Positions 52,137-62,296 are shown, counted from the stretch's first letter. The stretch is DNA of 64,000 nt from Candidatus Krumholzibacteriota bacterium (GCA_034520215.1 JAXHNR010000002.1:470642-534641), one strand, 5' to 3'. Numbers and translations: made by a program. Notes: generated from the sequence alone by a model not told the origin.

Positions 52137-54797
52137 ATGATGAAAGACCCACTTCGAGTACTTATTGTGGAGGATTCGAAAGATGACGCTGAATTGTTGC
52201 AGATAGAGCTGAAACGAGGCGGATTCAAACTCAAGCCGAAACGCGTGGAAACAGAAAAGGAAATGAAGAAGTCTCTGGATGAAAAGAACTGGGATCTTAT
52301 TATCCTGGATTACAAACTGCCGAAATTCAGCGGTATACGCGCTCTTGAAATAGCAATGGAAAAGGGGCTCGATATACCCTTGATTCTTGTTTCCGGTTTT
52401 GTGGGGGAAGAAAAGGCAGTTGAGGCGATGAGAAAGGGCGCCCATGATTACATAATGAAGGATAATCTGGCGCGGCTGGTTCCCGCGGTGAAGAGGGAGC
52501 TCAAGGACGCGGAAATCCGAAGAGAACGGAAAAGGAACCGGGAGATGATCCGCCAGCTGAACTCCCTTCTCGATTCGATCAGCAAAATCAACCAAGTTAT
52601 TGTAAAGGCGGAAAACCTTGAAAAGATGTTTCAAGAAGCCGGCGATTTGCTTTTGCAGACTAAAAAATACAGGGATTGTACGTTCTCTCTTATTAATGAA
52701 GATAACGGCAGGATTACTCCCTTTGTAACGTCCGGAGAGGGCGGATTTATAAAGGGTTGGTCGATTTCCAGAGAAGGAAAGGGACGGGCGCCCCAATGTA
52801 TCAAGAAAACTGTCAAATCCGGTAAAATTCAAATAATTGATACGAAAAGCTGCAATAAATGCAGTTATTATAAGAAAAGAGGAAAATATATTTGTGTTAT
52901 GGTTCCAATGAAAAGAGAAAATAAGCTCATAGGTATCCTCAGCATCTCGCTTGAAGAAGGTGTCCAAATTGAACACAAGTGGAAAGAGCTTCTTCTGGAA
53001 GTCGCGGAGGACATGGCTTTTGGATGGGAAAAACTTAAAGAGAGGAAAGAGCTGCGGGATAATGAGAATTATCTCAGGAGTATATTCAAAGCCGCCCCGG
53101 TGGGGATAGGGACGGTGTATAACCGCAGGTTTAAAACAGTAAATCAAAACCTGTTCGAACATCTGGGATACGGCGAAGAGGAGCTTATAGGGAAAGATGT
53201 CAGATTAATTTATCCATCGAAAGAGGAATATGAATATGTTGGAAGCGAAATATATGAACAGATAAGAAAATACGGTACCGGCACGGTAGAGACAAGGGTG
53301 AGGAGAAAGGACGGCACAATAATTGACGTTGTCGTGAGTATGGCCCCTGTCAGTAATTCTAAACCAGATGATGAAATTACTTTTGCCGTTCTTGATATCA
53401 CCAGGCAGAAAAGAGCTCAGGAAGATTTAATCGAAACTGAGAAAAAACTCAGGAAAGCCCAGAAGATAGCCCGTCTGGGATTTTACAGCTGGGAATTCCG
53501 CGGCAAAGATTCAATTTGGGACAGTTCTGAGATACTTGATGACATATTCGGCATAGATGATAAATATAAGAAAAATATCGAATCCTGGATGAATATTATA
53601 CATCAAGAGGATCGTGGAGAGGTTGAGAAACTTTTCATGTCCGCAATGGCGGAGAAAAAACAAAGATTTGGGTTGGAATACCGGATTATAAGGGTAAATG
53701 ATAAGAAGGAGCGCTGGGTGGAAAGTATCGGGGCTTTTGAATATAATAAGGGAAAACCGAAAAGATTGGTGGGAACCATTCGGGATATAACCGAGCGGAA
53801 GAAAGCCGAGGAAAAGCTTCTGGAAAATGAAGAAAAACTGCGAAATATAGTGGAAAATAGTACAAACCTCTTTTTCTCCCACAACACCAGGCGGGAGATA
53901 ACCTATCTCAGCCCTCAATCTATTAGATTCCTTCAGTGTAAACCGGAAGAAGGTATGACTAACTGGACAGATTTTCTAAGCGATAACCCTATTAATGAGA
54001 GAGGAATTAACCTCACTCTGAAAGCGATTGAAACGGGGAAGGTGCAGGAACCCTTCGAAATTGAGCTGCTCGGGAAAAAGGGGAAGAAGATTTTTGTCGA
54101 GGTGAATGAAGCGCCTATATTGAAAAACGGCAGAACAGTTTCTGTAGTTGGTGCCATGACCGATATTACCGAGCGCAAAAGAGCTCAGGAGAGGTTGAAT
54201 ACAGCTTTTGAAGGAACGATAAAAGTTATCTCGGATATTCTGGAATTGCGCGACGCTTATACGGCGGGGCACCAGAGACGGGTCGCTCAGCTTGCTGTTG
54301 AGATAGCCCGCGGATTGGATCTTGCTCAGGATAGAATTAAAGGATTGGAAGTAGCCAGTTCAATTCATGATCTGGGGAAAATTGTAATACCGTCTCAGGT
54401 ACTCAGTAAACCAACCCGTTTGACTGAACTGGAATTTATGTATATTAAGCAGCATCCGACAGTCGGCTATCAGGTGCTGAAAGGCGTTACTTTTCCCTGG
54501 CCGCTGGCAGAAATTATTTATCAGCACCATGAAGCTTTGAACGGGTCGGGGTATCCCCGGGGTTTAAGCGGTGAAGAGATTATGCTAGAAGCCAGGATAT
54601 TAACCGTAGCTGATGTAGTCGAGGCCATGTCTTCTCATCGTCCCTACAGAAAGGCCAGGGGGCTGGAAGTCGCCCTGCAGGAGATAAAAGACAGAAAAGG
54701 CGAATTGTATGATCCGGATGTCGTAGATGCCTGTCTGGAAGTGTTCAAATCCGGATTTGAGTTTATGGAAGTAGAGAGTACGGTTCTCGAATCTTGA
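52137..54797 (+). CDS. REC-GAF-PAS-HD-GYP response regulator
   Basis: 886 residues. REC is at 4-125 (VLIVEDSKDD, Asp in LIILDYKLPKFSG, LVSGF, IMKD). A GAF-like domain is at about 145-300 with Cys (SCNKCSYY). Three PAS domains lie at about 310-685, each ending in an RDITERK-like motif. HD-GYP is at about 690-870: SSIHDLGKIVIP and YQHHEALNGSGYPRGL, with Asn where many have Asp in HHExxDGxGYP. HD-GYP domains degrade cyclic di-GMP; the essential HD and GYP residues are present. The ATG has aaaaaggaattgaaca upstream. It is the end of the signalling block. Confidence 0.9.
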   Translation: MMKDPLRVLIVEDSKDDAELLQIELKRGGFKLKPKRVETEKEMKKSLDEKNWDLIILDYKLPKFSGIRALEIAMEKGLDIPLILVSGFVGEEKAVEAMRKGAHDYIMKDNLARLVPAVKRELKDAEIRRERKRNREMIRQLNSLLDSISKINQVIVKAENLEKMFQEAGDLLLQTKKYRDCTFSLINEDNGRITPFVTSGEGGFIKGWSISREGKGRAPQCIKKTVKSGKIQIIDTKSCNKCSYYKKRGKYICVMVPMKRENKLIGILSISLEEGVQIEHKWKELLLEVAEDMAFGWEKLKERKELRDNENYLRSIFKAAPVGIGTVYNRRFKTVNQNLFEHLGYGEEELIGKDVRLIYPSKEEYEYVGSEIYEQIRKYGTGTVETRVRRKDGTIIDVVVSMAPVSNSKPDDEITFAVLDITRQKRAQEDLIETEKKLRKAQKIARLGFYSWEFRGKDSIWDSSEILDDIFGIDDKYKKNIESWMNIIHQEDRGEVEKLFMSAMAEKKQRFGLEYRIIRVNDKKERWVESIGAFEYNKGKPKRLVGTIRDITERKKAEEKLLENEEKLRNIVENSTNLFFSHNTRREITYLSPQSIRFLQCKPEEGMTNWTDFLSDNPINERGINLTLKAIETGKVQEPFEIELLGKKGKKIFVEVNEAPILKNGRTVSVVGAMTDITERKRAQERLNTAFEGTIKVISDILELRDAYTAGHQRRVAQLAVEIARGLDLAQDRIKGLEVASSIHDLGKIVIPSQVLSKPTRLTELEFMYIKQHPTVGYQVLKGVTFPWPLAEIIYQHHEALNGSGYPRGLSGEEIMLEARILTVADVVEAMSSHRPYRKARGLEVALQEIKDRKGELYDPDVVDACLEVFKSGFEFMEVESTVLES

Positions 54798-54976
54798 TCA
54801 GCATAACTTTCGTGATCTGCTGCTTTTTCAGGTTTCTTTATATTTCTGCTTAATTATCCGCGCCGGCAAATATTCTGAAAGTATTTAAGAAATCCGGTCT
54901 TATCAAGTCACAATCCAACATGAATAATAATGCCCGTTCCCCTTTTTCTTCTTTCAGCCTTCCGAAGGGGGATGAT

Positions 54977-55006
54977 TAGACAGATAGCCCTTTTTTATGT
55001 TATAAT
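54977..55006 (+). promoter_or_regulatory. Promoter of the subtilase gene
   Basis: TAGACA at 54977-54982, 18 bases, TATAAT at 55001-55006 with an extended TG (TGTTATAAT). It stands about 70 bases before the gene. The rest of the gap 54798-55078 holds nothing recognisable. Confidence 0.6.
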
Positions 55007-55078
55007 AAACATACTAGCATATTAATTATCTATCGGGATATCTATGATCATTGACAGTTATAAAAAAAGGAGAAAAAA

Positions 55079-57532
55079 GTGAAACAGCTGTTTACTTTGA
55101 TTATTTGTGTTTTTCTGCTGCTGCCTGTCAGCAGAGCGGGCGCGGATAACGGAAAGATGAATTCTCCTCTTAGTTTTCTAAGGAATATGCGTTCAAAATC
55201 GACACTCAGGACGAACGCGAGAGGTATTGTAAAAGCCGGTATCGAGAGTGAAAGGGCGGTTGTAACCGTTAAGTTTGATCATATCCTCAGCCCGGCTGAG
55301 ATCTCTGAATATGAATCAAGGGGACTTTCTTTTTATTATATCAGCGGAGAAATTGCCAGGACTAAAGCTATCTATCCGGTGAGGATTCCCTGGACCGAGC
55401 TTGACAGTGTCAGCGGGAAGAAAGAGGTCCTGCGCATGGAGAGCAGCTGGCATCCCGCTATTTATCCCACACTCGATGTCAGCGCGCGGGAGATAGAAGC
55501 TGATTCGGCTTGGGGATATAACGACGATTCAGGTTTTCCGATAACCGGCAAGGGGACCAGAATAGCCGACTTCGATACAGGCATTGATGTATTTCATCCT
55601 TCCTTTTTCTACGCGGACGGCGACACTTTTGAGTGGATGGATGTAAACTTGAACGGCCAGTTCGACTGCGGCGACGACGCTGTTGATCTGAATAATAACG
55701 GAGGTGTCGACGGTAATGAAAGGCTTTGTTGCTTTGACGGAGAGATAGCCGATTACGCTCATGTCTGGGGGGCTACTAATCCGAGCAACTCCGGAAACGG
55801 ATTCCAGACATATTGGGACTGGCTGTATAATGATAAAAACGCCAATTCAATACGTGATTACGGCTTGGCAAGCGGATTTGATGACAGCGATCCGACCTTC
55901 GGCGAGCAGATCTTCGTAGTTCTTGATACTAATAAGAATGGAATTCTTGACGAAGAAGAACAGCTTGTCGGGTTAAAGACATCAAAGATTTACGCGACTA
56001 TGAACGGTAGTTCTGTTGAGAGAATAAGAGGTGTCGATCTTATCGAGTCAGACCCTGATGATTACGGTCACGGAACGGGTGTTTCCGGCATACTGGCGGG
56101 AGGCACTCCCGGGCTGAACAGATTTACGGGGATAGCCCCGGGCGCTGAAATTCTAATGGGATATTATTTTTCAGATAACCCCCTTTCCTACCTTATCCCG
56201 TGGGCGAGATCAAAGGGTGCCGACGTGATGCTTTATGAATTCGGCGGTTTTGTATGGAAATACTTAGACGGCTCCTCCCTCGGCGAACAGCTGATTACAG
56301 ATGAGAGCGATTCTATCTTCCAGGTCGTCCCTTCCGGCAATCTCGGCCGGGGCGGAAAACACGCGATAGCCGACGCGGCGGGTTCAGATTCAGTGGAGCT
56401 GCATATCGACGCTGCCATATACGGAACAACCGCGTTAGATCAGCTCTACGGGACTACACTCTGGAGAACAGAACTCTCCGATCTTATTTTCAGACTGGAA
56501 TCTCCAATTGGGGGTGAAATAACGATATCCGGAGGGGACCAGTATGTTGACGGTTATTACATCTGGTCGTCGACGGGAAAGAGCGACAGGGGAACATGCA
56601 GGCAGGATATTTATGTTGATAAGAACTCAAACGCGGATGTGCTCGGCGACTGGTATCTTACGGTAAGCAACCAGACAGGATCGACTATAGAAGTGATAAG
56701 TAATATCGCCGATAATGTCTCCTCATGGTCCGGAGGAGCTGTTTTTGCCAATTACGCTACTGATGAAAGAAATGTAACTTATCCGGCGACCGCGGATTCC
56801 GCCTTCGTAAACGGGTCTTATTCAACACGCGGTTTCGAAGGTTATGGAGGAGTCGGAGGAGGCAGTATCGACGAGGGAGAGATAAGCGCGTTCAGCGGCA
56901 GAGGAGCACGTATCGACGGCATGAACCTTCTTGATATATGTTCACCCGGAAACTACGACGTCTATTCAACCAAATCACATACAGATTCAGACGGTTATCC
57001 TCTGGGGGGATATATGCAGTTCAGCGGCACCAGCGCCGCGGGGCCGCATGTCGCGGCGGCGGCCGCGCTTGTGCAGCAGAAATATCCCGCCCACAGCATG
57101 GATGAAATCGCAGGGCTGATTCAAGTTAACGCCGCTACAGACGGATATACCGGAAGTGTCTACAACGATACGTGGGGATACGGCAAACTCCGCATTATCG
57201 GCGCTCTGGGTGTTGTTACAGGTATAGAGGATGTAGCTGACGGCAGAACGCCCCCGGTTCTTACGCTGGGCCAGAACTATCCCAATCCATTCAACCCTTC
57301 AACACATATACCATTCTATATTCCGAAGACTGCCAGAGCGGGTATCAGGATATACGATGTTAAAGGGAGGCTTGTGAGAAATCTCGAAGAAGGCCTTATG
57401 GAGAAAGGCCCTCACACCGCCCGCTGGGACGGGATCGACAATAAAGGGAAACAGGTCTCTTCCGGAATTTATTTCTGTGTTCTGAGGCAGGGAGAGAATA
57501 AGCAGTCAAGAAAGATGGTTCTGCTGCGGTAA
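55079..57532 (+). CDS. Secreted subtilisin-like serine protease with C-terminal FlgD-type sorting domain
   Basis: 817 residues, GTG start behind AAAAGGAG, signal peptide MKQLFTLIICVFLLLPVSRAGA. Catalytic triad: Asp166 in RIADFDTGIDVFH, His331 in DYGHGTGVSGILAGG, Ser652 in SGTSAAGPHVAAAAA. The Asp-His gap is about 165 residues, far above the usual, and holds two calcium-type stretches (DVNLNGQFD...DLNNNGGVDGNE and DTNKNGILDEEE). The last 80 residues are an FlgD-Ig-like domain (NYPNPFNPSTHIPFYIP...SSGIYFCVLRQGENKQSRKMVLLR), as in type IX-like sorted proteins. An extracellular degradative role is likely. Confidence 0.92.
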   Translation: MKQLFTLIICVFLLLPVSRAGADNGKMNSPLSFLRNMRSKSTLRTNARGIVKAGIESERAVVTVKFDHILSPAEISEYESRGLSFYYISGEIARTKAIYPVRIPWTELDSVSGKKEVLRMESSWHPAIYPTLDVSAREIEADSAWGYNDDSGFPITGKGTRIADFDTGIDVFHPSFFYADGDTFEWMDVNLNGQFDCGDDAVDLNNNGGVDGNERLCCFDGEIADYAHVWGATNPSNSGNGFQTYWDWLYNDKNANSIRDYGLASGFDDSDPTFGEQIFVVLDTNKNGILDEEEQLVGLKTSKIYATMNGSSVERIRGVDLIESDPDDYGHGTGVSGILAGGTPGLNRFTGIAPGAEILMGYYFSDNPLSYLIPWARSKGADVMLYEFGGFVWKYLDGSSLGEQLITDESDSIFQVVPSGNLGRGGKHAIADAAGSDSVELHIDAAIYGTTALDQLYGTTLWRTELSDLIFRLESPIGGEITISGGDQYVDGYYIWSSTGKSDRGTCRQDIYVDKNSNADVLGDWYLTVSNQTGSTIEVISNIADNVSSWSGGAVFANYATDERNVTYPATADSAFVNGSYSTRGFEGYGGVGGGSIDEGEISAFSGRGARIDGMNLLDICSPGNYDVYSTKSHTDSDGYPLGGYMQFSGTSAAGPHVAAAAALVQQKYPAHSMDEIAGLIQVNAATDGYTGSVYNDTWGYGKLRIIGALGVVTGIEDVADGRTPPVLTLGQNYPNPFNPSTHIPFYIPKTARAGIRIYDVKGRLVRNLEEGLMEKGPHTARWDGIDNKGKQVSSGIYFCVLRQGENKQSRKMVLLR

Positions 57533-57722
57533 AAGGGTTGGAATTGGATATTTTATTGAATCGGCCGATAAAGTAAAAAACGTTAAGTGCAGTTTGATTG
57601 ACTTTACGCCTTATAGGATTTTCTGCCTTTTTATTCTGTTTCTTCTTATCATTAATCTACCCACCTTGTATATTGTTTGATATGGCTATGCTATATAAAT
57701 AAAAAAAGCTGAAAGGTCGGAT

Positions 57723-59009
57723 ATGGAGAAATCAAAAGTTGCTGTAGTAAAGACTTCGCCCCGGACAGTGCTGGAAGATTATTACCGGCTTATGAATCTC
57801 GCGGATTACCAGGATGAACTGCCTAAAGATGTTGATACGGCTTTAAAGATAAATATAAGCTGGCATTTTTTCTATCCCGGAAGCTCTACTACTCCGTGGC
57901 AGCTCGAGGGTGTCATAAGGACGATGAAAAGAGACGGGTATGACCCCGGTCTCATCCACGGGTGTCATAACAGAACTGTTGTAATTGACTCTCATCTCGG
58001 GGAGAGGGAAAACAAGCAGGTGAACGTCACGGATAACCACGGACTCAGGAATATCCATCTGTATGAGGGTGAGGAGTGGATACACATAAGGGACGCAGTC
58101 GGCGATTTAGCTGACAGATTTCTGGTTCTTAATGAGGTATATCCCAAGGGATTTATGATACCGAAGAGGTTTATAGGGGAAAATATTATTCAACTTCCGA
58201 CTGTGAAGACACATGTATTTACTACAACAACGGGAGCCATGAAGAATGCTTTCGGCGGACTTCTAAATGAGAAGAGGCACTGGACCCACCCCGTAATTCA
58301 CGAAACCCTGGTAGATCTTTTGAGGATACAGAAGGAGATACACTCAGGGCTTTTCGCCGTAATGGATGGAACATTCGCCGGGGACGGCCCCGGGCCCAGG
58401 TGTATGGCGCCCTATGTCAAAAATGTGCTTCTGGCGTCTTCCGATCAGGTGGCTATAGACGCTGTCGCGGCAAAAATGATGGGGTTTGACCCTATGAAGG
58501 ATATCAAGTTTATAAGAATGGCTCATGAAGCCGGACTTGGCAGGGGAAGACCGGAAGAGATAGAGATAGCGGGCGATGTTGAAGAATCAAAGAAAAACTG
58601 GCATTTTGCCGGTCCCTTCAGGAAGATGACATTCGCGAGCAGGATGCAGCACATGATATACTGGGGACCTCTAAAAAAACCGCTGGAATGGTCATTAAAG
58701 ACTGTGCTCGCGCCGTGGGCATTCATAGCGAGTGTCCTGTATCATGATTTTTTCTGGTATGCCGTTCACAAACGAAGGGTGCTGAAGATATTAAGAAGCA
58801 GTTGGGGGAGATTATTCAACAACTGGGAAGAAGTTGAACTTCCTCCCGATGAACTTGAAATTCCGGGTTGGGAAGATGTTGGAAGACAACCCGCTAAACT
58901 CAAGAAACAGTCTCTGAGGCATATGATGAAAGCCTTCAGGGTGATGGGGACAACCTTAAAGGAGATACCCGGCTTTGTGACGGGAAGACAAACGGGTAAA
59001 AGAAGCTGA
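57723..59009 (+). CDS. DUF362-domain protein
   Basis: 428 residues. The DUF362 core spans about 5-290: AVVKTSPRTVLEDYYRLM, LPKDVDTALKINISWHFFYPGSSTTPWQLEGVI, LPTVKTHVFTTTTGAMKNAFGGLLNEKRHWTHPVIHETLVDLLRI and FAVMDGTFAGDGPGPRCMAPYVKNVLLASSDQVAIDAVAAKMMGFDP. The family often carries a ferredoxin domain; this one does not. A hydrophobic or amphipathic stretch (LAPWAFIASVLYHDFFWYAV) lies near residue 345. Biochemical function unknown. GAAAGGTCGG precedes the ATG. Confidence 0.85.
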   Translation: MEKSKVAVVKTSPRTVLEDYYRLMNLADYQDELPKDVDTALKINISWHFFYPGSSTTPWQLEGVIRTMKRDGYDPGLIHGCHNRTVVIDSHLGERENKQVNVTDNHGLRNIHLYEGEEWIHIRDAVGDLADRFLVLNEVYPKGFMIPKRFIGENIIQLPTVKTHVFTTTTGAMKNAFGGLLNEKRHWTHPVIHETLVDLLRIQKEIHSGLFAVMDGTFAGDGPGPRCMAPYVKNVLLASSDQVAIDAVAAKMMGFDPMKDIKFIRMAHEAGLGRGRPEEIEIAGDVEESKKNWHFAGPFRKMTFASRMQHMIYWGPLKKPLEWSLKTVLAPWAFIASVLYHDFFWYAVHKRRVLKILRSSWGRLFNNWEEVELPPDELEIPGWEDVGRQPAKLKKQSLRHMMKAFRVMGTTLKEIPGFVTGRQTGKRS

Positions 59010-59261
59010 TCATACTTTATCTGTTGTTATCGGTGATGATTGATTAATGGATCTAAAGATCGAATATTCCGCCCTGTAATTACTTCCAGATGACGATCAT
59101 GCTGCCCTTCGCTTACGATTCCCGCGAAAGCCCCTGTCTTTGTCATCCCTTCCCTGATTTTAGATATGTTAATATCGGAATTTTTCAACCTCAAAGTCGC
59201 TTTATATTGAGACTTGAATAGATTTAAGCAGTTCTGATATTTACAGATTCGCAACAAATTA

Positions 59262-59297
59262 AAAAGGGGGAGCTTGTTGTAAAAAACTCCCCCTTTT
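59262..59297. terminator. Bidirectional terminator
   Basis: Perfect 11-bp stem AAAAGGGGGAG (59262-59272) and CTCCCCCTTTT (59287-59297), with A and T runs on both sides, between the convergent DUF362 and fibre-like genes. The rest of 59010-59337 shows no gene. Confidence 0.85.
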
Positions 59298-59337
59298 GCC
59301 TAATTAGACATTATGCCTATGTGATTATACCTGCCTG

Positions 59338-61449
59338 TTATTTATTATTTCCCATCTCTCTTTCCAGCTCTTCCATTCTATCCCTTATCTCGGAGAGCTC
59401 ACGCTGGATGCGGGCATCGTTGTCAGCTAGGGAAGCTGAACGTTCGGCAGCTATCTCGGCGTCGGTTTTGCCGGGGTTGATGCTGGCGTTCTCCTCAGAA
59501 CTATTTTCGCCGCCAGCGAGAGTGGGGGTGATTGTGCCATAGGATGTCGGGATATAGATCAGGGTTAACTGCGGATCCCAGGCCAAGAAGTCCGCCCCGG
59601 TATCAAAAAGGTCACCCAGGAAATAATAGGTGTAGGTTCCGGCTGAAGCAACTTCAAAAAGCCCGTGAGTTGTAATGGGTATGTATCTGATTCCCGAAGT
59701 AGAGTTGCTAGGAAGTCCAGCCATTATATCCTGATTTAACGGCAATGAAGAGCTATTGTCTGAAACGCCGAAAATAGCTCTGCTATCAGTTCCGTTTGTG
59801 TGGGTTAGAGTTAGCTGGGCCGATGACATTACAAGAACATACCCCCCGGCCGGAACTGTGATGCTCCTGGAAAGGATAACAGTAGCTTCGGCACCAATTG
59901 TTGTATAGCTATCTTCACCGTCGCTAGCAACGCCGGGTTCATCGAGAATCTCTGAATTTGAGACCGAATTTGCCGGAAGGGAGACTGAGCTGTTACCGGG
60001 AGAATCCATATTAAAGTAAGCGCTCCTGCTGGCTCCGTAAATTCCGACTAGTGTATTCTCGGTGCCGGAATAATTTCCATCTACTCTGAATCCGGTTAAT
60101 CCGGCAGCCCTTGTTACATAAAAATATCCACCTACTCCATGTACGTCAGGCATCATTGATATTGTTGAATTGCCAGCTTCATCATATAAAGAAACTTGTC
60201 CGCCACTACTGTAGTGAGGGGAGATCACTGCCAAGGGATCGTTGAAGCCTGATTGATAGAGCTTAAGATTACCTGTATACAGGGAGCTTCCTACGCCTAC
60301 CGTGCCGGTGCTGTCCACATGAAGCACTTCCCTTGAGCCCGCGCCCAGAATAAGGTTGTTCAACCCTCCCTGAACCCGGATTCCGGCTGAGCCGGCTCCT
60401 CCGCCTTCCGTGGCTACTCCGAATTTAAGCCGGTAGTTTTCATCTCCTATCTTAAAGTCACCCTCTGTGGCGTCGAGGTCCCACTGCCCTCCGCTGATAT
60501 CAAGTTTTGTCTCGGGGGTTGCGTCATCTATCCCTATATTTGTGCCGTCGTTGAAGATCGCGCTGCTTGCCGTCCAGTTGCTTCCGTTGTGCCGAAGAGT
60601 CTGTCCGGATGTGCCGGAGGGCAGGGAAGCGCTGCCCGATGTTAGCGACTGCCATGAACCTCCGTCATAGCCCTCAAAGTCTGTTCCCGTCCAGCGCATG
60701 GTTCCCGCGTTTGTGCCCGCAGAACTTCCTAGTTTTATTCCGCCCGCGACATCCAGCAGTTCAGTTGGAGAAGTAGTTCCTATGCCCACCTGTCCCGCGG
60801 GCATAATTTTCATTCTGTTTGTGTTGTTTGTCTGAAAAGTTATTGAGTTTGAAGATGAAACGAAGAAATCCCCGGTGTCCGCTTTCCTGAGGCCGGCCTG
60901 TTGTGTGCCGTTAAAGGCAAAGGAGAGAACATTCTGTCCGCCCGTTGTATTGTTGTCTATTTCTATAGCCGCTTCATTAGAATCAATATTGTCGTAGTGG
61001 ATTTCAAGTTTGCTTCCCGGGCTCGCTGTCCCGATGCCCACGTTTCCAGTCGCGGGAAACACATTATCGGTACCGGTTACAGCCATAGCGTTTAAGCTGT
61101 AAGCTGATGCGGTAAGCGCTGTTCTTGGAGTAAGTTCAGTTCCCCCTTCGACGCTGATTCCGAGATAGTACTGAGTATCGAAAGAGGGAGCAAGCACGCA
61201 GCTTTCGCCAAGCACCGCGCTGAATATCCCCTTTGTAACTGTTACTGTTTCTGTGCAGTTCCAGATAGACGAACCGCCGGTAGCTACCGTGTAGAGATTA
61301 AATGTGAGATCATAGTCTCCGTCAGCTACTACTGTCCCTCCGTTGTCAGTAAGTACTCCCTGATAATTGATAGTCTTTGGTATCTGGGCCGTCGCGGCGG
61401 TTGCTATAACGATCGCCGAAATAATAATAAAAAACGCCAGTTTCTTCAT
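59338..61449 (-). CDS. Secreted fibre-like protein with GIGT-SP repeats
   Basis: 703 residues. Signal peptide MKKLAFFIIISAIVIATAATAQ, then a domain frequent in candidate-phylum surface proteins (IPKTINYQGVLTDNGGTVVADGDYDLTFNLYT...YYLGISVEGGTELTPRTALTASAYSLNA). Short motifs typical of phage-tail-like fibres follow (VGIGTASPGSKLEI, VGIGTTSPTELLDVAGGIKLG). A beta-rich region and a C-terminal coiled coil (DAEIAAERSASLADNDARIQ...REMGNNK) end the protein. The coiled coil suggests trimerisation as in tail fibres. Start at 61449, with AGGAGGAG upstream; the longer frame from 61494 is unlikely. Function unknown; probably displayed outside the cell. Confidence 0.8.
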   Translation of the reverse strand: MKKLAFFIIISAIVIATAATAQIPKTINYQGVLTDNGGTVVADGDYDLTFNLYTVATGGSSIWNCTETVTVTKGIFSAVLGESCVLAPSFDTQYYLGISVEGGTELTPRTALTASAYSLNAMAVTGTDNVFPATGNVGIGTASPGSKLEIHYDNIDSNEAAIEIDNNTTGGQNVLSFAFNGTQQAGLRKADTGDFFVSSSNSITFQTNNTNRMKIMPAGQVGIGTTSPTELLDVAGGIKLGSSAGTNAGTMRWTGTDFEGYDGGSWQSLTSGSASLPSGTSGQTLRHNGSNWTASSAIFNDGTNIGIDDATPETKLDISGGQWDLDATEGDFKIGDENYRLKFGVATEGGGAGSAGIRVQGGLNNLILGAGSREVLHVDSTGTVGVGSSLYTGNLKLYQSGFNDPLAVISPHYSSGGQVSLYDEAGNSTISMMPDVHGVGGYFYVTRAAGLTGFRVDGNYSGTENTLVGIYGASRSAYFNMDSPGNSSVSLPANSVSNSEILDEPGVASDGEDSYTTIGAEATVILSRSITVPAGGYVLVMSSAQLTLTHTNGTDSRAIFGVSDNSSSLPLNQDIMAGLPSNSTSGIRYIPITTHGLFEVASAGTYTYYFLGDLFDTGADFLAWDPQLTLIYIPTSYGTITPTLAGGENSSEENASINPGKTDAEIAAERSASLADNDARIQRELSEIRDRMEELEREMGNNK

Positions 61450-61504
61450 CTTGAGTCTCCTCCTTTTTCTGTTTCCTGTTATGTTAATAAACACTGAATT
61501 TACT

Positions 61505-62296
61505 CTATCTCATAAGAACAAGTTTTCTGGTGATAACCTTTTTGCCGGCTGCCAGCCTGTAATAATAGACGCCGGAGCTGACAGGTTTTCCGCGGAAATT
61601 CCTGCCATTCCATTCTGTCCTGTATCTGTCTGCCGGTTTAATTTCGTCAATTAGAGTATTTATTTTTCTTCCCCTGACATCGAAGATGTCAAGTGTGACG
61701 CGTCTCTTGTCCGGAATAAAAAACTTGATCGTAGTCGACGGGTTGAATGGATTCGGAAAGTTCTGATAGAGTGTGACCGGTTTTGGCGGAAGTGTCAGTT
61801 CAAATGTCGTAGAGCGTACTACTTCACTCTTTTCTTTAACCGCGCTTATGTAATATCTGTAGCTTCTCCCCGGAATTGCGGACTGATCGCTGTATTCAAC
61901 CGTAGGCTCGGCTTCGATTATGCTTTCGTTGATGCGCGTAAAATTCGCGTCATCCCCCTCAGCGCGGTATATATCGTATCCGTCAAACGGCGCGCCGGAT
62001 TTTACCGTCCAGTTGAGAAGTACGGCGTCATTGATGAATTCACCCTTAAATGAGACTATTGCCACGTCAACGGCTGATTCAAGGTCCGCTATATACCAGA
62101 AGCCCAGCTGGACGTTGTGGGAGCTTCCGCTGAGCCTGTCGGCTGCGGCCTGCCCCGCGGTATCGTAAATAATATTTGTTCCGCTTCTTACCGTCCCTCC
62201 GCAGTTAAGTGTCCCGTGCGGTATCAGATATTGAGTATTCGCCCGCGCGGGAAACAGCAGCAGAGGAATGAGAAGCAGCAGTATAACACTTTTCAT
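61505..62296 (-). CDS. Secreted protein with FlgD-type C-terminal sorting domain
   Basis: 263 residues. Signal peptide MKSVILLLLIPLLLFPARA, a short beta region, a fibronectin-III-like domain (VSFKGEFINDAVLLNWTVKSGAPFDGYDIYR...YRYYISAV, about 80-170) and an FlgD-Ig-like end (LYQNFPNPFNPSTTIKFFIP...SSGVYYYRLAAGKKVITRKLVLMR). The same end occurs on the subtilase at 55079. It lies 55 bases upstream of the fibre-like gene on the same strand, so both may be one operon. The ATG follows AAGGAGGCGGGCAG. Confidence 0.85.
   Translation of the reverse strand: MKSVILLLLIPLLLFPARANTQYLIPHGTLNCGGTVRSGTNIIYDTAGQAAADRLSGSSHNVQLGFWYIADLESAVDVAIVSFKGEFINDAVLLNWTVKSGAPFDGYDIYRAEGDDANFTRINESIIEAEPTVEYSDQSAIPGRSYRYYISAVKEKSEVVRSTTFELTLPPKPVTLYQNFPNPFNPSTTIKFFIPDKRRVTLDIFDVRGRKINTLIDEIKPADRYRTEWNGRNFRGKPVSSGVYYYRLAAGKKVITRKLVLMR

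Noticed and set aside
52029-53162. Minus-strand 377-codon open frame opposite the REC-GAF-PAS-HD-GYP gene
   Set aside because: The plus-strand gene has clear domains. The minus frame is rich in Phe and His, has no domain and is a reading-frame shadow of biased codon use.
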